From Emergomyces orientalis (taxonomy: Eukaryota > Ascomycota > Eurotiomycetes > Onygenales > Ajellomycetaceae): a DNA stretch of 64,000 nucleotides. Where the stretch lies: positions 744,001-808,000 of the forward strand of contig MOWL01000090.1 in NCBI GenBank assembly GCA_002110485.1, read 5' to 3'. This document shows positions 1-12,011 of the stretch, in pieces. The first letter of the stretch is position 1. Every line of letters starts with the position of its first letter. The translations under genes and the position numbers were made by a program. Under the pieces are notes generated by a model. It ran no database searches and had not been told where the DNA came from. It saw only the letters and a list, made by a program, of their open reading frames with translations.

Positions 1-1004
1 AAATAAAAAATCCTATTTTAGTATTATTGGCCTTTTGATCATGCGTGTTCTGAGAGGCCCGTGACGAATAATACGTTTGGCTTTTATGCACTAGAAAAAA
101 AGTCACCAGCGCGGGGCTCACCACCAAGAGGGTCCTACAGCTAAAGCGGTTATTGATACATATGATTTTCCCCTGCCCGATTGAGATTGATAATTCATGG
201 CAATTTCACTTGTAGCCCGAAATTTTTGTATTGGAATTGGTAATGGTAGACTAAGAAGAGCCGCTCGTCAGCGGATGACGGGAACGAACCACCTTTCCCC
301 ATCGTTTCCATGGCAGAATAAGTAAAATAGCGCCTTCAAACCCGTCAAGCACATTGACCTCTTCCCCTTTCCCTGAAGTCCCGTACTGTTGTTGGGAAGT
401 GTTGTAGAGGAATTACGTCAGGCATATTTGTCGAGCCTGAAAGGGTTAAGCAGAAATTCCTGTTGTTGTGCGTTGTGCGTTGTGCGAGGTGCATAGTACT
501 CAAAGGTGCCGGCAGTACAGGCATTGCTTCCTTTGCGGTCACTGATAACGTTCTTCGACATGGGCACCCTTCAATCATATATGGCTAAGTCTGTCGGACC
601 CTTTGAACAAGTACGAAGCATATGCCAGAACCACTAAAAAGAGGGTAGATCAATAAGAGATTGGGGTCTGATTGAGAAGAAGAATGGAAATTATTGATTT
701 GTCTTGTCTCTCTTTACTTTAATTTGGAGGGATCCTCGATCAGGTCAACTGGAAGAAGCTATCGAGCATGCGTATGCGGGGTGTGAAGATACTCCTCCCC
801 GGATATTTTCCCCTTCTCTTCTAACACATGCATCTAGAACAAATGGAAGAAGAAAAAGGTGAACCCCATCGAGATTCTTTTCATTTGCACATTTCAACCT
901 CCCAAATTTCCGTCATTTCATCTGAGAAAAAAATAGAAACATTAAAAGAAGCACACAAAGGAAAATAAAAAGACAATTCAAAAACTCCCATCCTCAAATT
1001 ATCT
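1..1004. other. intergenic, no gene seen
   Basis: No reading frame in this stretch shows a recognisable protein or convincing splice structure. The 77-codon minus-strand frame at 345-578 resembles no family I know and is short enough to occur by chance. The last 150 bp is the 3' flank of the ribosomal protein gene that ends at 1005. Confidence 0.5.
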
Positions 1005-1693
1005 TTAAACCTCCGCAATTTCTCGCAGACGACGGATGGTTGATCGCGTGGTGGCTGCGGCAGGGGTCCTAATATCACAGCAAAGTAATAAGTTGCCTTC
1101 TGTCAGTCCAATTCCTGGTCGACAGCCCCCTGGAGGGAGCAAAGTAGAGTAGAGCCTTAGTAAGGAGGGCGGTCGACGGGAGAAACGTACGAGACAGTCC
1201 ATGCACCGCCAGCAACGACCTTCGAGCACGACCGGCACTCCCAGATGCCAACGGCCTTGCGCTTTACGCTGTTTTTGCCGCAGAATGTACAGATGTATCG
1301 GGCGTGCTGGGAGACTTCCATCTTCTTCACCTGCTTTCGGAGCGAGGCACCGTATCTGTCGTTCAACGAAAACATTGTTGCGTCAGCTGAGCACTCTTCT
1401 GTCTTGTTTTCTCCTTTTTGTTGACTCTCTCCATCCCCGATATAACTTTCCCCTGCCCACCCTCTTATATATGTATATATCGCTTTCCACCCATATCACG
1501 AAACCAATTTCATCACAGGGAACATCTGGAAGAGCGTAGCATTTGGCTGCGAATTGAATCGTACCTGGTACCATATTTACCGGTGACACCGACCTCTGTA
1601 GAAACCTCGAATTAGACCTTACTTTCAAAACCACAAAACGGGAGGGAAAAAAGCATCAATATAGCATAACATACTCTTGGTGCGCTTCGTCAT
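1005..1693 (-). CDS. rpl43: 60S ribosomal protein eL43 (L37Ae/RPL43)
   Basis: This is a zinc-ribbon protein of the large cytosolic ribosomal subunit. I read four exons: 1675-1693, 1565-1595, 1191-1355 and 1005-1068, joined to 92 codons plus stop. Ninety-two residues is the normal length for eL43. All introns have GT donors and AG acceptors. The joined protein starts MTKRTKKVGVTGKYGTRYG, carries the CxxC...CxxC zinc ribbon (CTFCGKNSVKRK, then CRSCSK), has the GGAWTVST segment, and ends RRLREIAEV, all family hallmarks. The first two coding exons are only 19 and 31 nt, so gene finders will easily lose the N-terminus. It is divergently transcribed from the oxidoreductase at 2583, with an 889-bp shared upstream region. 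Identification is secure. Confidence 0.96.
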
Positions 1694-2582
1694 CTTGTCG
1701 CGCTGGATGTGTATATGCAGGCAAGGAGAGGGGGAAGTGTGAAGCTGCAAAAATCAGACTGTTGCGTGTTGGCGGTCGTTGAAGATTGTGGGCTCGCTTA
1801 GGTCAAAATTCGAGACTTGGCGCGATGGTTTGGATTGTTTGTGTGGGCGAAAATCACGTGAAATTAGAAGATCACATGATACTGAGGCTGCCAAACCCAG
1901 AAGTTGCTGATTAAATAACTACCACATCGAAACATCTTCTGCATAGCACGATTTGCAGCCTGTAGCCCTCACTTATCATAATATACTGGGGAAATACACA
2001 TCGCCTGCCAGCCTGAATGAGTGTTAATGGAAACTGCAGAGAGGAAGTACTGAAGGCTCCAGTTTTGTCCTGTTAGAAATACATGGCGCATACCCCACAA
2101 GCTCAACTCTACCCCAGATGCCCAATGAATCCTCATGGCAATTGAAGTTTTTAAGATATCGTAGTTGCCCATACCATATGGAGAAGTAGAAAAGCAAAGT
2201 AATAATAAAAATTGGGATGGTTTTCCTTTTATCATCAGTGTTGGTGTTGTTTCTGAGGCTGTTGTGGAAACACTGACTTAGCCTCGGGTCCAAAAATGTG
2301 ATATCATGATATCATCGCGCTAGTTGACTTTCCACTCCAGACCGAGAGGCAAGAGCTTGACGACAGCTATTGGGACAAATGCTGGTGGAAAAAAGGTTGT
2401 TGACAGCTTTCGCATAAGATTTATTCCTCTACTTCTAATTCTTGTCATTTTTTCTTGTTTTATTCAACCGATCCCCTCCGTTTGATGTTCGACCAAAATC
2501 ATCGATAACAAACAATCTTAACAAGTAGCTGTTATTGTAAGAACTCCGCAATAATATCAGAAATCAGACACGACGCAAAATC
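1694..2582. promoter_or_regulatory. divergent intergenic promoter region
   Basis: This stretch separates the minus-strand eL43 gene from the plus-strand oxidoreductase and must hold both promoters. A CACGTG E-box core lies at 1855-1860, about 160 bp upstream of the eL43 start. A perfect 16-bp palindrome (TGATATCATGATATCA) lies at 2299-2314. A pyrimidine-rich run precedes the oxidoreductase start. Assigning a regulator to these sites would be guesswork. Confidence 0.4.
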
Positions 2583-4149
2583 ATGGCATCCGCACGCCAT
2601 TTTGACATTGTTCTTCTCGGCGCAACGGGATATACAGGGAAGCTCTGTGCCGAACATATTGTAAAGAATTTTCCCACAAACTTGAAATGGGCAATTGCTG
2701 GAAGGTCTGCAGAGAAGCTCAACGCGCTCGCGGAGGAATTGCATAAAATTAACCCCGAGCGCAAAGAGCCCGGTATGTCATATTCAGGAGGCTTTGTTTT
2801 CTTTTCTTTTTCTGTTTGAATAAGGTTCTTCTGAGGTTGCTGGAATTAATTCTCTGGGATGTTGGTAGAGGCTGTGACTGTGCAACTACAGGCTGTGGAA
2901 TTAGATCTCCTTGTCAAACGGACACGAGTGCTACTCAATTGCGTCGGGCCATATCATCTGTACTCGACGCCGGTCGTGGAAGCTTGCGCCAACAATGGCA
3001 CTCATTATCTTGACGTGTAAGGATGCTGAAATCCCACCTACCAATCCAAGATGCTTACCAGAGATTGTTGATCCACAGGACTGGTGAGATGCCGTGGGTT
3101 AAGGAGATGATCGAAAAATATCACGAAAAAGCTAAGGAGACGGGTGCAATAGTGAGTGATAAGCTGACATCCATAAATGATGGGGATAAATATGGTCTGA
3201 ATGCTTACTATTTATTTAGATAATATCAGCAGATGGACTTGAATGCGCTCCGACAGATCTGTTAACCTGGGCACTCGTCAAATATATCAAGGACAAATTC
3301 TCTGTCCGGACCAAAGAAGTCATTAGTTCCATATATGAACTGAAGTAAGCAATTGGCACCCCTAGCCCTTGCCCTCGCCTATTCCTGAACAAGGACACAA
3401 TTACGCAAAATTTTGGTCCTAACATGACGGTCCATGTTAGAACTGCGGGAGCTAGTGGTGGAACCCTCTCAACTGTCGTAGGTATAATGAGCAGCGTGCC
3501 CTTGAAGGAATTATTCAAGGCACAGAATCCATATTACCTATCTGCCAGTGAGCCTAAAACAACCTATTCTCCCCCTCTTCTCCAGCAACTGCTTGGTGTC
3601 CGTGTTGTGCCTGAATTGGGCACAATGACCAGCTATATCACAAGCCATTGCGATGTCGCCATCGTTCATCGCAGCAGATCTCTAATGCCAAATCTATATG
3701 GACCGGACTTCCACTTCGAAGCCTTCGCAGCCGTTCGCAATTCCCTAGTTGGAGCTATCTTGCACATTTCATTCATGTTTGGGATGTTGGCGCTTACTCT
3801 GCCGCCCGTGCGCTGGCTGGTGAGTAAACTCATATATGCACCCGGCGAGGGGCCCGCGAAGAAAAGCACGACAGGCAATCGGATTGAGTATCGAGCTCTC
3901 GCAACGGCCGAACATAAATCACCGGAAGGAAATCCCATCAAAGTTCTTGGGACTTACAAGGCCAAAGGAGATGCGTATTGGATGACGGGGGTGTTGCTTG
4001 CGGAGTCGGCTATGGTTTTATTGAAGAGTAAGCGGATTTCACAGGAAGTTGAGGGTGGGTATTTGACGCCTGCGATGTTAGGGCAGGAGTATATTGATCG
4101 CTTGGAAAAGTTTGGGATTACGATTGAGACGAAGGTTTTGGAGACATAG
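2583..4149 (+). CDS. saccharopine dehydrogenase-like oxidoreductase
   Basis: Five exons (2583-2772, 2869-3016, 3079-3151, 3220-3344, 3441-4149) join to a 414-residue protein, close to the usual size of the SCCPDH/trans-acting enoyl reductase family. The N-terminus has a Rossmann dinucleotide-binding motif, LLGATGYTG (residues 11-19), followed by AGRS. The family-typical segments LLNCVGPY and GTHYLDVTGE follow in exon 2 and across its junction, and GASGGT opens exon 5. A hydrophobic stretch near residue 270 (AILHISFMFGMLALTLPP) could associate with membrane, as in other members found on lipid droplets or mitochondria. True lysine-pathway saccharopine reductase is less likely, because this branch lacks a demonstrated substrate. 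The exact reaction is unknown; the family call is firm. All four introns are 61-97 bp and phases are consistent. Confidence 0.9.
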
Positions 4150-4950
4150 AGCGATAAGTTGAATTTTCGGGAGGCGTATTTGAACATCCCTTCATTTTGT
4201 AGGCAGGCTGAGTGAGAATCGTGAAAGTTCGACTCACGCCCTGGCTGGCTAGAATATTTTAAAGCTTCTTCGGTGAGGGGAATAATCCGGAATTCTACTC
4301 CGTTCATTCTATAGAGGTGTGGATGCAGATATGGGTATAATATTTTCATGCGACGCGAGAGGATCACAGCAATTCAAGTTATTATATGACATTTGCCAGG
4401 ATGCGAGGATATTTTTATCGTCATACATTTTCTTGGGCATCCAATCAGTTTCATACCCCTGTTTGCTGACATCAGTTCGATGACGAACCTGGTGTCTCCT
4501 GAATGGGATGTTTAACGATGAGTTTGCTCATTGGCCGCCTGAAACCGGCCTGAGGCGGACATTTCGCGTAAATCTGTCGCTATGGGCAAGAAGGACCCTT
4601 TTATTCACATATTTCTTCTAGCTAGACAGAAGCCATATTTGCAATATCTGGTAATAATTAACATTGAGAAATTCGCCATGAACATAGAAATTGACGTGCC
4701 AAGACATCAGCCAGCCCTGGCGAACCAGACCCCATACTGGGGCGCCAACAACCTGGTGGTGTGAGTGGATCGCTGGACGAGTCACTTTCTTCCCGCCTGG
4801 TAAAAATCATTTATGAAGTAGTACAAAAAAAATATATCGAGCACAGATAGCTCACGTACTCACAATGGCCTAGCGAAAGTGAGAGCGCCTAAACAGAGCC
4901 AGTTGTCATTACTCGTGCAAATCCTTTCCTGGACAAACCTCTCGAACGAT
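4150..4950. other. convergent 3' intergenic region
   Basis: This is the space between the plus-strand oxidoreductase and the minus-strand epoxide hydrolase, so it carries both 3' flanks. I see no gene in it. Confidence 0.5.
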
Positions 4951-6809
4951 TTACAACTTGCTCTTCCCCGTGAACACCACCGCCTCCATCCATTTGCTGA
5001 TGGCATCATTACACTCCGTTGGCGCCTGCCAGAGTGCCCAGTGACCCGCCACAACCTCCGCGGTGGTGAGATTAGGCAAGTACTTGCTCATGCTGCGAGA
5101 TAGAGCTGGTCGGAGGGCTTGGTCTTGAGTTGCAAGGACGAAGAGGACGGGAATGTCCAGCTCGAGGCCCAGAAGGCTAAGGTCATCTTTGTAGTTTTGT
5201 TCGCGTGTGCGGTACCAGTTCACTGTTTGTATGTGTTAAGTTGAATTGCGAAAATTAACCAGGCAGTGCTAAAACAGCTGGACTCACATGGGCCATGAAC
5301 ACCATGTCTCGCATACTCATCGGTGTAGTAGTTTAGCTCCTACCATGAGATTGTCAGTGATATATCGCTCTGCCAAATTTACCATAACGGTGTACGCTCA
5401 GAGGCTCGACTGGGCAATATCAAAATGATAAAATAAAATAAAAACGCTAAAGATGTGACCCAGGGGTCGCATACCTCTTCACTTATCACCTTTGACCTTT
5501 GCAAGTGCTGGAACTTATCCAGCAAAACTCCCTTGAATACATCAAACCCGAACTCGCCGGATGGAGTCCTTCCCCCGTACATCGATAGCAAAAATTGCCT
5601 GATATCCCTCCTACTCTTGATTGTCTTCTCCAACTCTCCACTGGCGAACTGCAACTGATACCCGAAATAGGGGACCTTCGTTTTGACAATTGTTTCGAGA
5701 GGAATGTACTCCTTCGAGGGCGGTGTGTAAGGGGTGCAGATAGAAAAGAGGTGAGTAACAAATCCCGGGTGGTGTTGGGCAATGCGGTAGATGGCAAACC
5801 CACCCCTGGACCTCAACATTAGACAGCCCTATATAAACAGAACGCGTGAAAGCGGATGGATTCGACAATGCATGGGGCCAAAAAATAATCCTTTAAGTAG
5901 AAGTCAAAGCATAGTTTTCATTACAACATTGATACCATGTCATGAACGAAATTAAAGAAATATTGTACATGTACATACCAGTCGTGGCCTCCAAGGATAA
6001 TCTGAGATGTGCCTAGCTGACATGCGAGTTCCTTCATATCATCCGCGCACTGCTTAAATCCATACCGAGTCGCAGTCTGTTCTGAAAACTCTGGTGCGTC
6101 CTATGATTTTAAAGATGAGCAATTTTACAATTTCGCGATCATTTCCAGCCACCCCCTGGGGGGTGGGGAGCGGCCCTTTTCGAAGAAGAATAGGGGATGT
6201 ATACCGTTTTTCCATATCCCAAGCAGTCTGGAGCAACAACTCGAAGACCCAATTTCGTTAAGGCGGGAATCTGGTATCGCCATCCCATGGATAGGTCGGG
6301 AAAGCCATGGATCTGGGATGGTTAGCATACTCTACAAAACGACTTTCAATTGAACAATAGGTTCAAAATAGGCAAACAACATCGGGGAAAATTAATGAAA
6401 ACAAAGGTGTAGTGTTGAGGGGCCATTAGGTTCAAGGAGCTTTAAAATGAAATATAATTTGCAAATGCCAGGGGTAAAGCGTGTTCAGAAGATATGGCAT
6501 AAACTTCGAAAGCAAATGGAAGCAGCCTCCTGAAAGAAAAAAATGGAACACACCAGGAAGACTGTAGCCTTGTACTGTCCGCCCTCGGGCAGACTTAAAA
6601 GATATCCTGTTCTCGAGTCAGATCAAAAAATTGAAAAGGAGTACGTCGTAGATATGCAAATAGGAGGGTGGAGTTTATCACAGTCTCCCTTCCAACCCCA
6701 CAAGCAAGCATTCGTTGGAATGGAAAAACATACCGTAAGTAGTCCCATTTAATACTGCGGTGCAGTGCTGAATCCTTAGATCTCCAGTGACAGATATTTT
6801 GTCAACCAT
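4951..6809 (-). CDS. soluble epoxide hydrolase-like alpha/beta hydrolase
   Basis: Seven exons (6734-6809, 6554-6606, 6205-6312, 5979-6100, 5475-5805, 5288-5339, 4951-5222) join to 337 residues, typical for fungal epoxide hydrolases. The joined protein shows the oxyanion-hole motif HGFPD at about residues 45-49. The nucleophile elbow is GGHDWGG, with Asp as nucleophile as in epoxide hydrolases rather than Ser. Late in the protein come the acid segment LATQDQ and the catalytic His in AGHWALWQAP. The start ATG at 6809 (MVDKIS) was chosen because exon 1 splices in frame to the conserved LPEGGQYKATVFL segment. All donors are GTATG, GTGTG or GTGAG. No signal peptide is evident, so it is probably cytosolic. 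The substrate cannot be told; a role in detoxification or secondary metabolism is possible. Confidence 0.9.
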
Positions 6810-7791
6810 GGCTGAGAAATGGGGACGAAATTCACGAGACGGGGAGGGTTAAGAATAATAGAGGGCGAGATTGAGCCAGCAACCTCGACTAATCGGTTGG
6901 TGGAATATATATCTACAGAAGACTACTCAATCCAAGTGCTGCTACTTGCTCCCTCCATCCCCATGTGCATGTTATTATACAAGTAACGACGGCATGGAGT
7001 AAATAAATTGGAAAGTTGCCGAGGCTTCATGGCAAAGCGGGACCGGTTTGCAGACGCCAAACCAAACTGAGATAAGCCCAAAAACACCCTTAGCTTGGAG
7101 GATTCCAAAGCTAACCATCTGGAACCGCGTTGAGAGTGGATCCATCCGATACAGTTCACCACTTGTCCAAGTCCTCTCAACCTGTCTTTCGCTTTCCTAT
7201 CTGCGGGCTTAAGATTTCAACTCGGTTTTCTGCATCAAATACCTGTGCTTGTAGGTTCGAGGGATGCCTATCAACTTCAAATACTGCGAAAATATATCCA
7301 GTACCCTGTTTAAAGCTTTTTAAAGGGGGGGAACAAACAAACCATCCACATGGGAATATCAGACAAAGACCGGAAAACTGCTCATCCTATAGTTAAGCGT
7401 CAGAACTTGTTCAAGCTGTGAGAGAGGTTCCCACACATGGGCGATTCCATCCATGGATGCAGCTAGTTAATATATACGCACCTACCAGGTAAATGAGCTC
7501 GCCTGGACCGAGGTTGATATTGGGGCGTTTCTATACAAGTATAAGTTACTGCATCTCTGTTTTTTGTTTTGCCTCATAGCCATTTTGCCTTGGTCAGACG
7601 ATTTTCATTTAATTTTGCTGCTCGCTAAAAATTACCAATCTTTCAAAAAATAATCCCGTCAACCCCATAAATTTGTTTATACAAGTTGTTGACGGTTTTC
7701 AAAACGGCGATGGGGATTTTTTTTGATACATTTTGCCCTAATGCATAATTTCCGCAGCCTGGATGGGGCGATTGCCGTGCAATAGACTATG
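6810..7791. other. intergenic, no gene seen
   Basis: Upstream of the epoxide hydrolase I found no frame with family resemblance or a plausible set of exons. The short frames at 6923-7180 and 7130-7396 look like chance. Confidence 0.45.
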
Positions 7792-8249
7792 CTAGTGGAG
7801 GTATCCAACAGCATCACGGCAATCGTACGGCCGTCGATCAGCCCCACTCATCCGATTCGTCTTTCCACAGAAAGAATAACTCCATTGGGCGGCTAGGACC
7901 CGAAACCCTCGCGCTTGGAATATGATCGCGTTCTGAATAATGGCGCTTTCGAGCAGCTGGGCCTGCGGTACCTGAGGGATGAAGGGTGTAGTTGCGTTAT
8001 TCAGCCATTGCGCGCCGAGTTGTCTCTTGCTTTGATGTTGAGCAAATGTTGACGCGTCTTTCAGGAGTCGAGTTGAATTGTTTGCACCAAAGATATCAAC
8101 ATCCTGTGTCGTACTCCTTGTTGCAGGTGGACTGTGTTGACTGCTCCTCCGATTGTAATAATGGTTACGTTGGCGTTTCGTCGTTGAAGGTATGACGCCA
8201 TTGACTGGAAGGCGGCTATGAGATCACTTTGGCTGATCGCAGTCTGCAA
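7792..8249 (-). pseudogene. frameshifted nucleotidyltransferase-like protein
   Basis: The first part, from the ATG at 8249, reads through VTIITIGGAVNTVHLQ. After a one-base loss near 8117-8130 the next frame reads STTQDVDIFG and continues with sequence such as AQWLNNATTPFIP, NRMSGADRRPYDCRDAVGYLH, ending at the stop 7792-7794. Together these match a fungal family of small hypothetical proteins with the pattern GGAVN...DVDFF...WLNN...PYDLADAVAYLH, which resembles nucleotidyltransferase folds. The frame change and the early stop right after YLH suggest a decayed gene. A sequencing error plus an unrecognised C-terminal exon is an alternative. No function is established for the family as far as I recall. 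Confidence 0.6.
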
Positions 8250-9752
8250 TTAGGAACTGTCTCGGCTTCGATGTTGTGTCCTCTTGCGCTTTTTGGACTG
8301 TGAGAGAGTGATATGTTGGGATGCCGACTGGAGGTAGAGCATGTCAGTCTAATACAGGAATTAGGGGCATTTCTGATCCTAGGCCAATGTGTGTACTAAC
8401 CTATAAATTATGGAGAATTGAGGAGTATGCTGTACTTCAGAATCCGATGAGCTCAAAATGAGCGCGATGAAGGGGGTTTCATAGCCCTTTCTGATTTCAA
8501 CAACAATTTTAACAAGGCATATTCCTCGTCCTCCTGCGCTCCTTTTGTAACTTAGCGCTAATATGGACGACACAGCCGGTCTTGGTCCCATTTGCTCCAT
8601 ACTAGGAGAGGGAAGGGATAATTAGCGGGTGAGGCCTCTCCAATGTTGGCAATTTGTGGACACAACAATTCCAAATCACCGGCTTGCTATTTTTACTTTG
8701 TACCAACCTCTCCCAATAAATTAAGCCAATTACGCAGATTTTAGGGGACAACCTCCCCCTATCGGGTGTTTCTTGGCCTTGTTACGCGGCTACTGAACCT
8801 GGCCGTTTTATGAAACGGAAATATCCAGCGGCGTGCTGACTCTATCGATGGCACCTTTACCAGGCTAAGTTGAATGCACGAAAGATGCATACCCCGGGCA
8901 GCTGGGCGGTGATCTATGCCTATATTGAAATTGGGTTAGGTAAAGGGTGAAACGTCAACGCTCTGGCGTTTATTCGTGCGGAGCGCTTATTGATTGGTTG
9001 TTGGTTGTTCATATCAGTGATATTCCACGCTGCTCTGGGCGCTGCCAATCCATCCATGGATCCCTTTAATCTTCCCTCTTGAGCATCGGGTTCTTTCTGC
9101 TACCACGATTTCAAGGTGTTTCCCCAGTCTTCTATTATTGTCAATTTGTTGAATTACCATAACTCCAGGTTGAAGTCAGTGCCAATAACGATAATTTTAC
9201 CGCTGGAACATTGTGTCTTAATTAGTAGCTGCTTAATGGTGGGATATTGCCAATTTGAGCCTGTTATGGGTCAAGTTTGGGATATGCCTGAATCTTCTGC
9301 CCTCTTCCAGCATTGACAGGGCGAAAAGTGTTTAAAATTGGTCATCGCATGTGGTCATATCCTGCAACTGAGGGGTATGGTGTCAACATGTCAACCTGCG
9401 TTTTCAATTATACCACGGCGTTTTGATATAACCGAATCAACGAGAATGTAAAGCGAGCTACGATAAAATGTACGGATAGTCCGTGGATAATATCATCATC
9501 ATTATAACTACTCTTATAGCAATTAGCATATAATTCATTTCACTCTCATGTTCCAAACAAAGAAAGAAAGGCATAAAGGGCAATCAAAACAATTCGCTCA
9601 CAATTTAATTGCACGCTCACAAGTTTTTCGATCTCCAGCACACAATACGGATATTACCCTAGCAAACCATCCGCAACTAATGCAATACCGCAACCACATA
9701 GCAATGAGAAAAATGAAATACGTATCCTTGGAGGGCTGGAAATAAGGGACGG
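8250..9752. other. intergenic, no supported gene
   Basis: A 73-codon minus-strand frame at 8379-8600 and a few short plus-strand frames occur, but none resembles a known protein or shows exon logic. The stretch is moderately AT-rich and without obvious long repeats. Confidence 0.4.
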
Positions 9753-10798
9753 TCACACACTAGACTGCGCTTTGTAGTACTAATTAACGTCAAATATTAG
9801 AAAAAGTAGGTACACTATTGGGCTCAGTCAAGCATTTTTATGTACGTACGAGAACCGGTTCAGTTGTTGTTTTGAGGAAATGAGCCATAGCCAGCCGGTT
9901 CGAGTGTCGGAGACGCATCTGAAACAAATCAAATATAATTAACACATCTGAAAATCCAGGGCGAAGCGAATCCAGCAGTTCAGGGATGGAGCCAACATAC
10001 CGATTGCGCATCATAAATTTTCTGTTCCTTCCTCCGCACCGCCAAGAGATCTTCTTGCTTCCTCCGTATCAGTTCATTGTATTCTTCTTCCTGCACACGA
10101 AGCTTTGCCTGCTGCTTCTTCTCGATATCCGCGCGACGTTTCTGCGCTGCAGTAGGTGAGCTTTGTGAGAGGGTACCCAGAAGTGCGCCAAACAATCTTT
10201 GACCACGCTTGCGCTCCTCTACTACGCCGCTCTTCCGTCGGGATTCCCTTTGATCTGTGGCGCTACTGATGGTTTTAGGTGCTGTGGTTGTGGGAGAGGA
10301 TGTTCGATTCTCCTTCGATTCGGGATGATTGCTGTCTGCACTTAGCCGGCGACGCTTATTCTCATTGTCGTCGACTAGGGACTGGCGACGTTTTAACCCG
10401 CCATCCGGACTTTCTTCCTGCTCGGGAAGTGCAACAGCTGATGCGATGGCACTGGAACAATAGACATCACGTTAGCTTCGTCTGCAATTGCAGCGTGCCA
10501 CCGGGGATAGTTGCTGATCTTGGGGTGTTACATACCTGTCTGCCATGACTGGTTTAAGTGGTTCGATATGATAAGTCGAGGCTGGGTTGAATTCAGATAG
10601 GGAGACAACTCCGCTAAGAAGAGAGGACCGACAGACAACGGAGAAGTTTTCGTCTAACTCATGCGTGAGCTCTTGTAGATGATGCGCCGCAATTGGAGAC
10701 CCGGAGCTGCCACCTGCATCGCTGGTAACTACCCAGTTAGGTAGGGCTTTGTTAATCGGGTCTAGCGCAGAAAACACTCGTAGTTCTATGGTTGGCAT
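9753..10798 (-). CDS. pinin/SDK/MemA-domain nuclear protein
   Basis: Four exons (10536-10798, 10001-10451, 9850-9918, 9753-9779) join to 269 residues. The pinin/SDK/MemA core is clear: ERKRGQRLFGALLGTLSQ, then a charged helix (AQKRRADIEKKQQAKLRVQE), then MRLRHSNRLAMAHFLKT and a short terminal EPVL-YYK element. The last coding exon is only 27 nt; without it the frame runs on to a different stop and loses the conserved YYK end. An upstream basic/serine-rich region (KRRQSL, KRRRLS) looks like a nuclear localisation and phosphorylation segment. In animals pinin associates with the exon-junction/ASAP complex and splicing; a nuclear RNA-processing role is inferred here. The first 85 residues have no recognised domain. 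Confidence 0.88.
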
Positions 10799-11201
10799 TC
10801 CCGATTACAAATTTGTATTCGACCTTCCTCTGAACTCCAACTTCCCAGTAACCATTCTATTCTGCATTGCTCTACATATTTACCTCCAGGTATTTAGGCG
10901 CCAACGGATACTTTCCTTTGTTTAACTACGCAACAGGTCCAATATTCTTTTCCAGCGAACATCTCACATAGTGGCGACTTGGGCATACCCCCGCTACGAG
11001 CATCATCGTGCAAACAGCTTCAGCCACACGCAACACAGACAGCTCGCCTCACATACCTCTCCGGAATTCCGCGATAATACAAAGTAAAACCGCTTTCTAT
11101 TTACTCATACCAGCAACTATTCATCACTTGGCACATCCGCTGCAGATAAAATAAATCCGCCGCCCCTTACGTCGTAACCACCCACAACCACATCCACAAC
11201 A
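10799..11201. promoter_or_regulatory. divergent promoter, pinin and rds3
   Basis: This 403-bp stretch lies between two divergent genes that both act in pre-mRNA processing (pinin-domain protein, minus; Rds3, plus). Shared regulation is possible but not shown. I see no further gene in it. Confidence 0.4.
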
Positions 11202-11534
11202 ATGTCCCGCCATCACCCCGATCTCGTAATGTGCCGCAAGCAAACTGGCATCGCCATCGGCCGCCTGTGCGACAAATGCGATGGCAAATGCCCCGTCTGC
11301 GACTCCTACGTGCGCCCCACCACCCTCGTACGCATCTGCGACGAATGCTCGTTCGGCAACTACCAAAATAAATGCATCGTGTGTGGTGGGGAGGGGATTA
11401 GCGACGCTTTTTATTGCTTCGAGTGTACCCGCTTAGAAAAGGATCGCGATGGGTGTCCGAAGATTATCAATCTGGGTAGTTCGAGGACGGATTTGTTCTT
11501 CCAGCGGAAACAGCATCGGGCGGGGGTATCGTGA
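11202..11534 (+). CDS. rds3: PHF5A/Rds3 splicing factor (SF3b subunit)
   Basis: This intronless 110-residue protein is full length for the family and almost all of it is the conserved PHF5-like fold. It holds U2 snRNP subcomplex SF3b together near the branch-site adenosine. The sequence shows the expected array of CxxC pairs forming zinc sites: CDKC, CPVC, CDEC, CIVC and CFEC, with the invariant opening MSRHHPDLVMCRKQ. The end, TDLFFQRKQHRAG, differs from the yeast tail but fits filamentous fungi. The start is unambiguous because the conserved N-terminus begins at this ATG. It is divergent from the pinin-type gene and convergent with twinfilin. Confidence 0.97.
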   Translation: MSRHHPDLVMCRKQTGIAIGRLCDKCDGKCPVCDSYVRPTTLVRICDECSFGNYQNKCIVCGGEGISDAFYCFECTRLEKDRDGCPKIINLGSSRTDLFFQRKQHRAGVS

Positions 11535-12011
11535 TGAGCTTATATTTGTTATGGTGTATGGGTTTTGAAGGGAATGATGAAATTTGTCCTCGCTCTGTTG
11601 GGGAAAAAAGGAGGGGGATGGTGAGACACTGGAAAGGAGCAGTCGAGATGGGCATATGAGAAGAGAAGACGCGCATTTCGACAGTATAACGAGTCGCTCT
11701 ATCCAAATAATCCGGCGCTTATGCGATTTCTTTATGGTTTAGGTGTTTTCACGGAATATAATGCTTGCGATGGCGCTCAGGGTACGGGATTTACAATCAC
11801 CAAAAGGTCTTGGATTTCTAGAAGGTGCGCAAATGGCTACGATATATAGGGGGTTACCAGAACGCAATGAAAGAAAAGAAAAGAACATTTTGACCTTGGG
11901 ATGTCCTGACGATTCTTGAAATTTGGAACAGTACTTTGGACTGGTGACCAGGCCAGCCTAGGCCAATCCTGGAAAAACGGGGAAATAGAAAGGTGGACGG
12001 ACGTCAACGGC
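11535..12011. other. convergent 3' region, rds3 and twinfilin
   Basis: This stretch carries the 3' flanks of two convergent genes. No coding frame of note is present. Confidence 0.5.

Noticed and set aside
345..578. 77-codon minus-strand frame near the window start
   Set aside because: Short, no motif; cannot be distinguished from chance.
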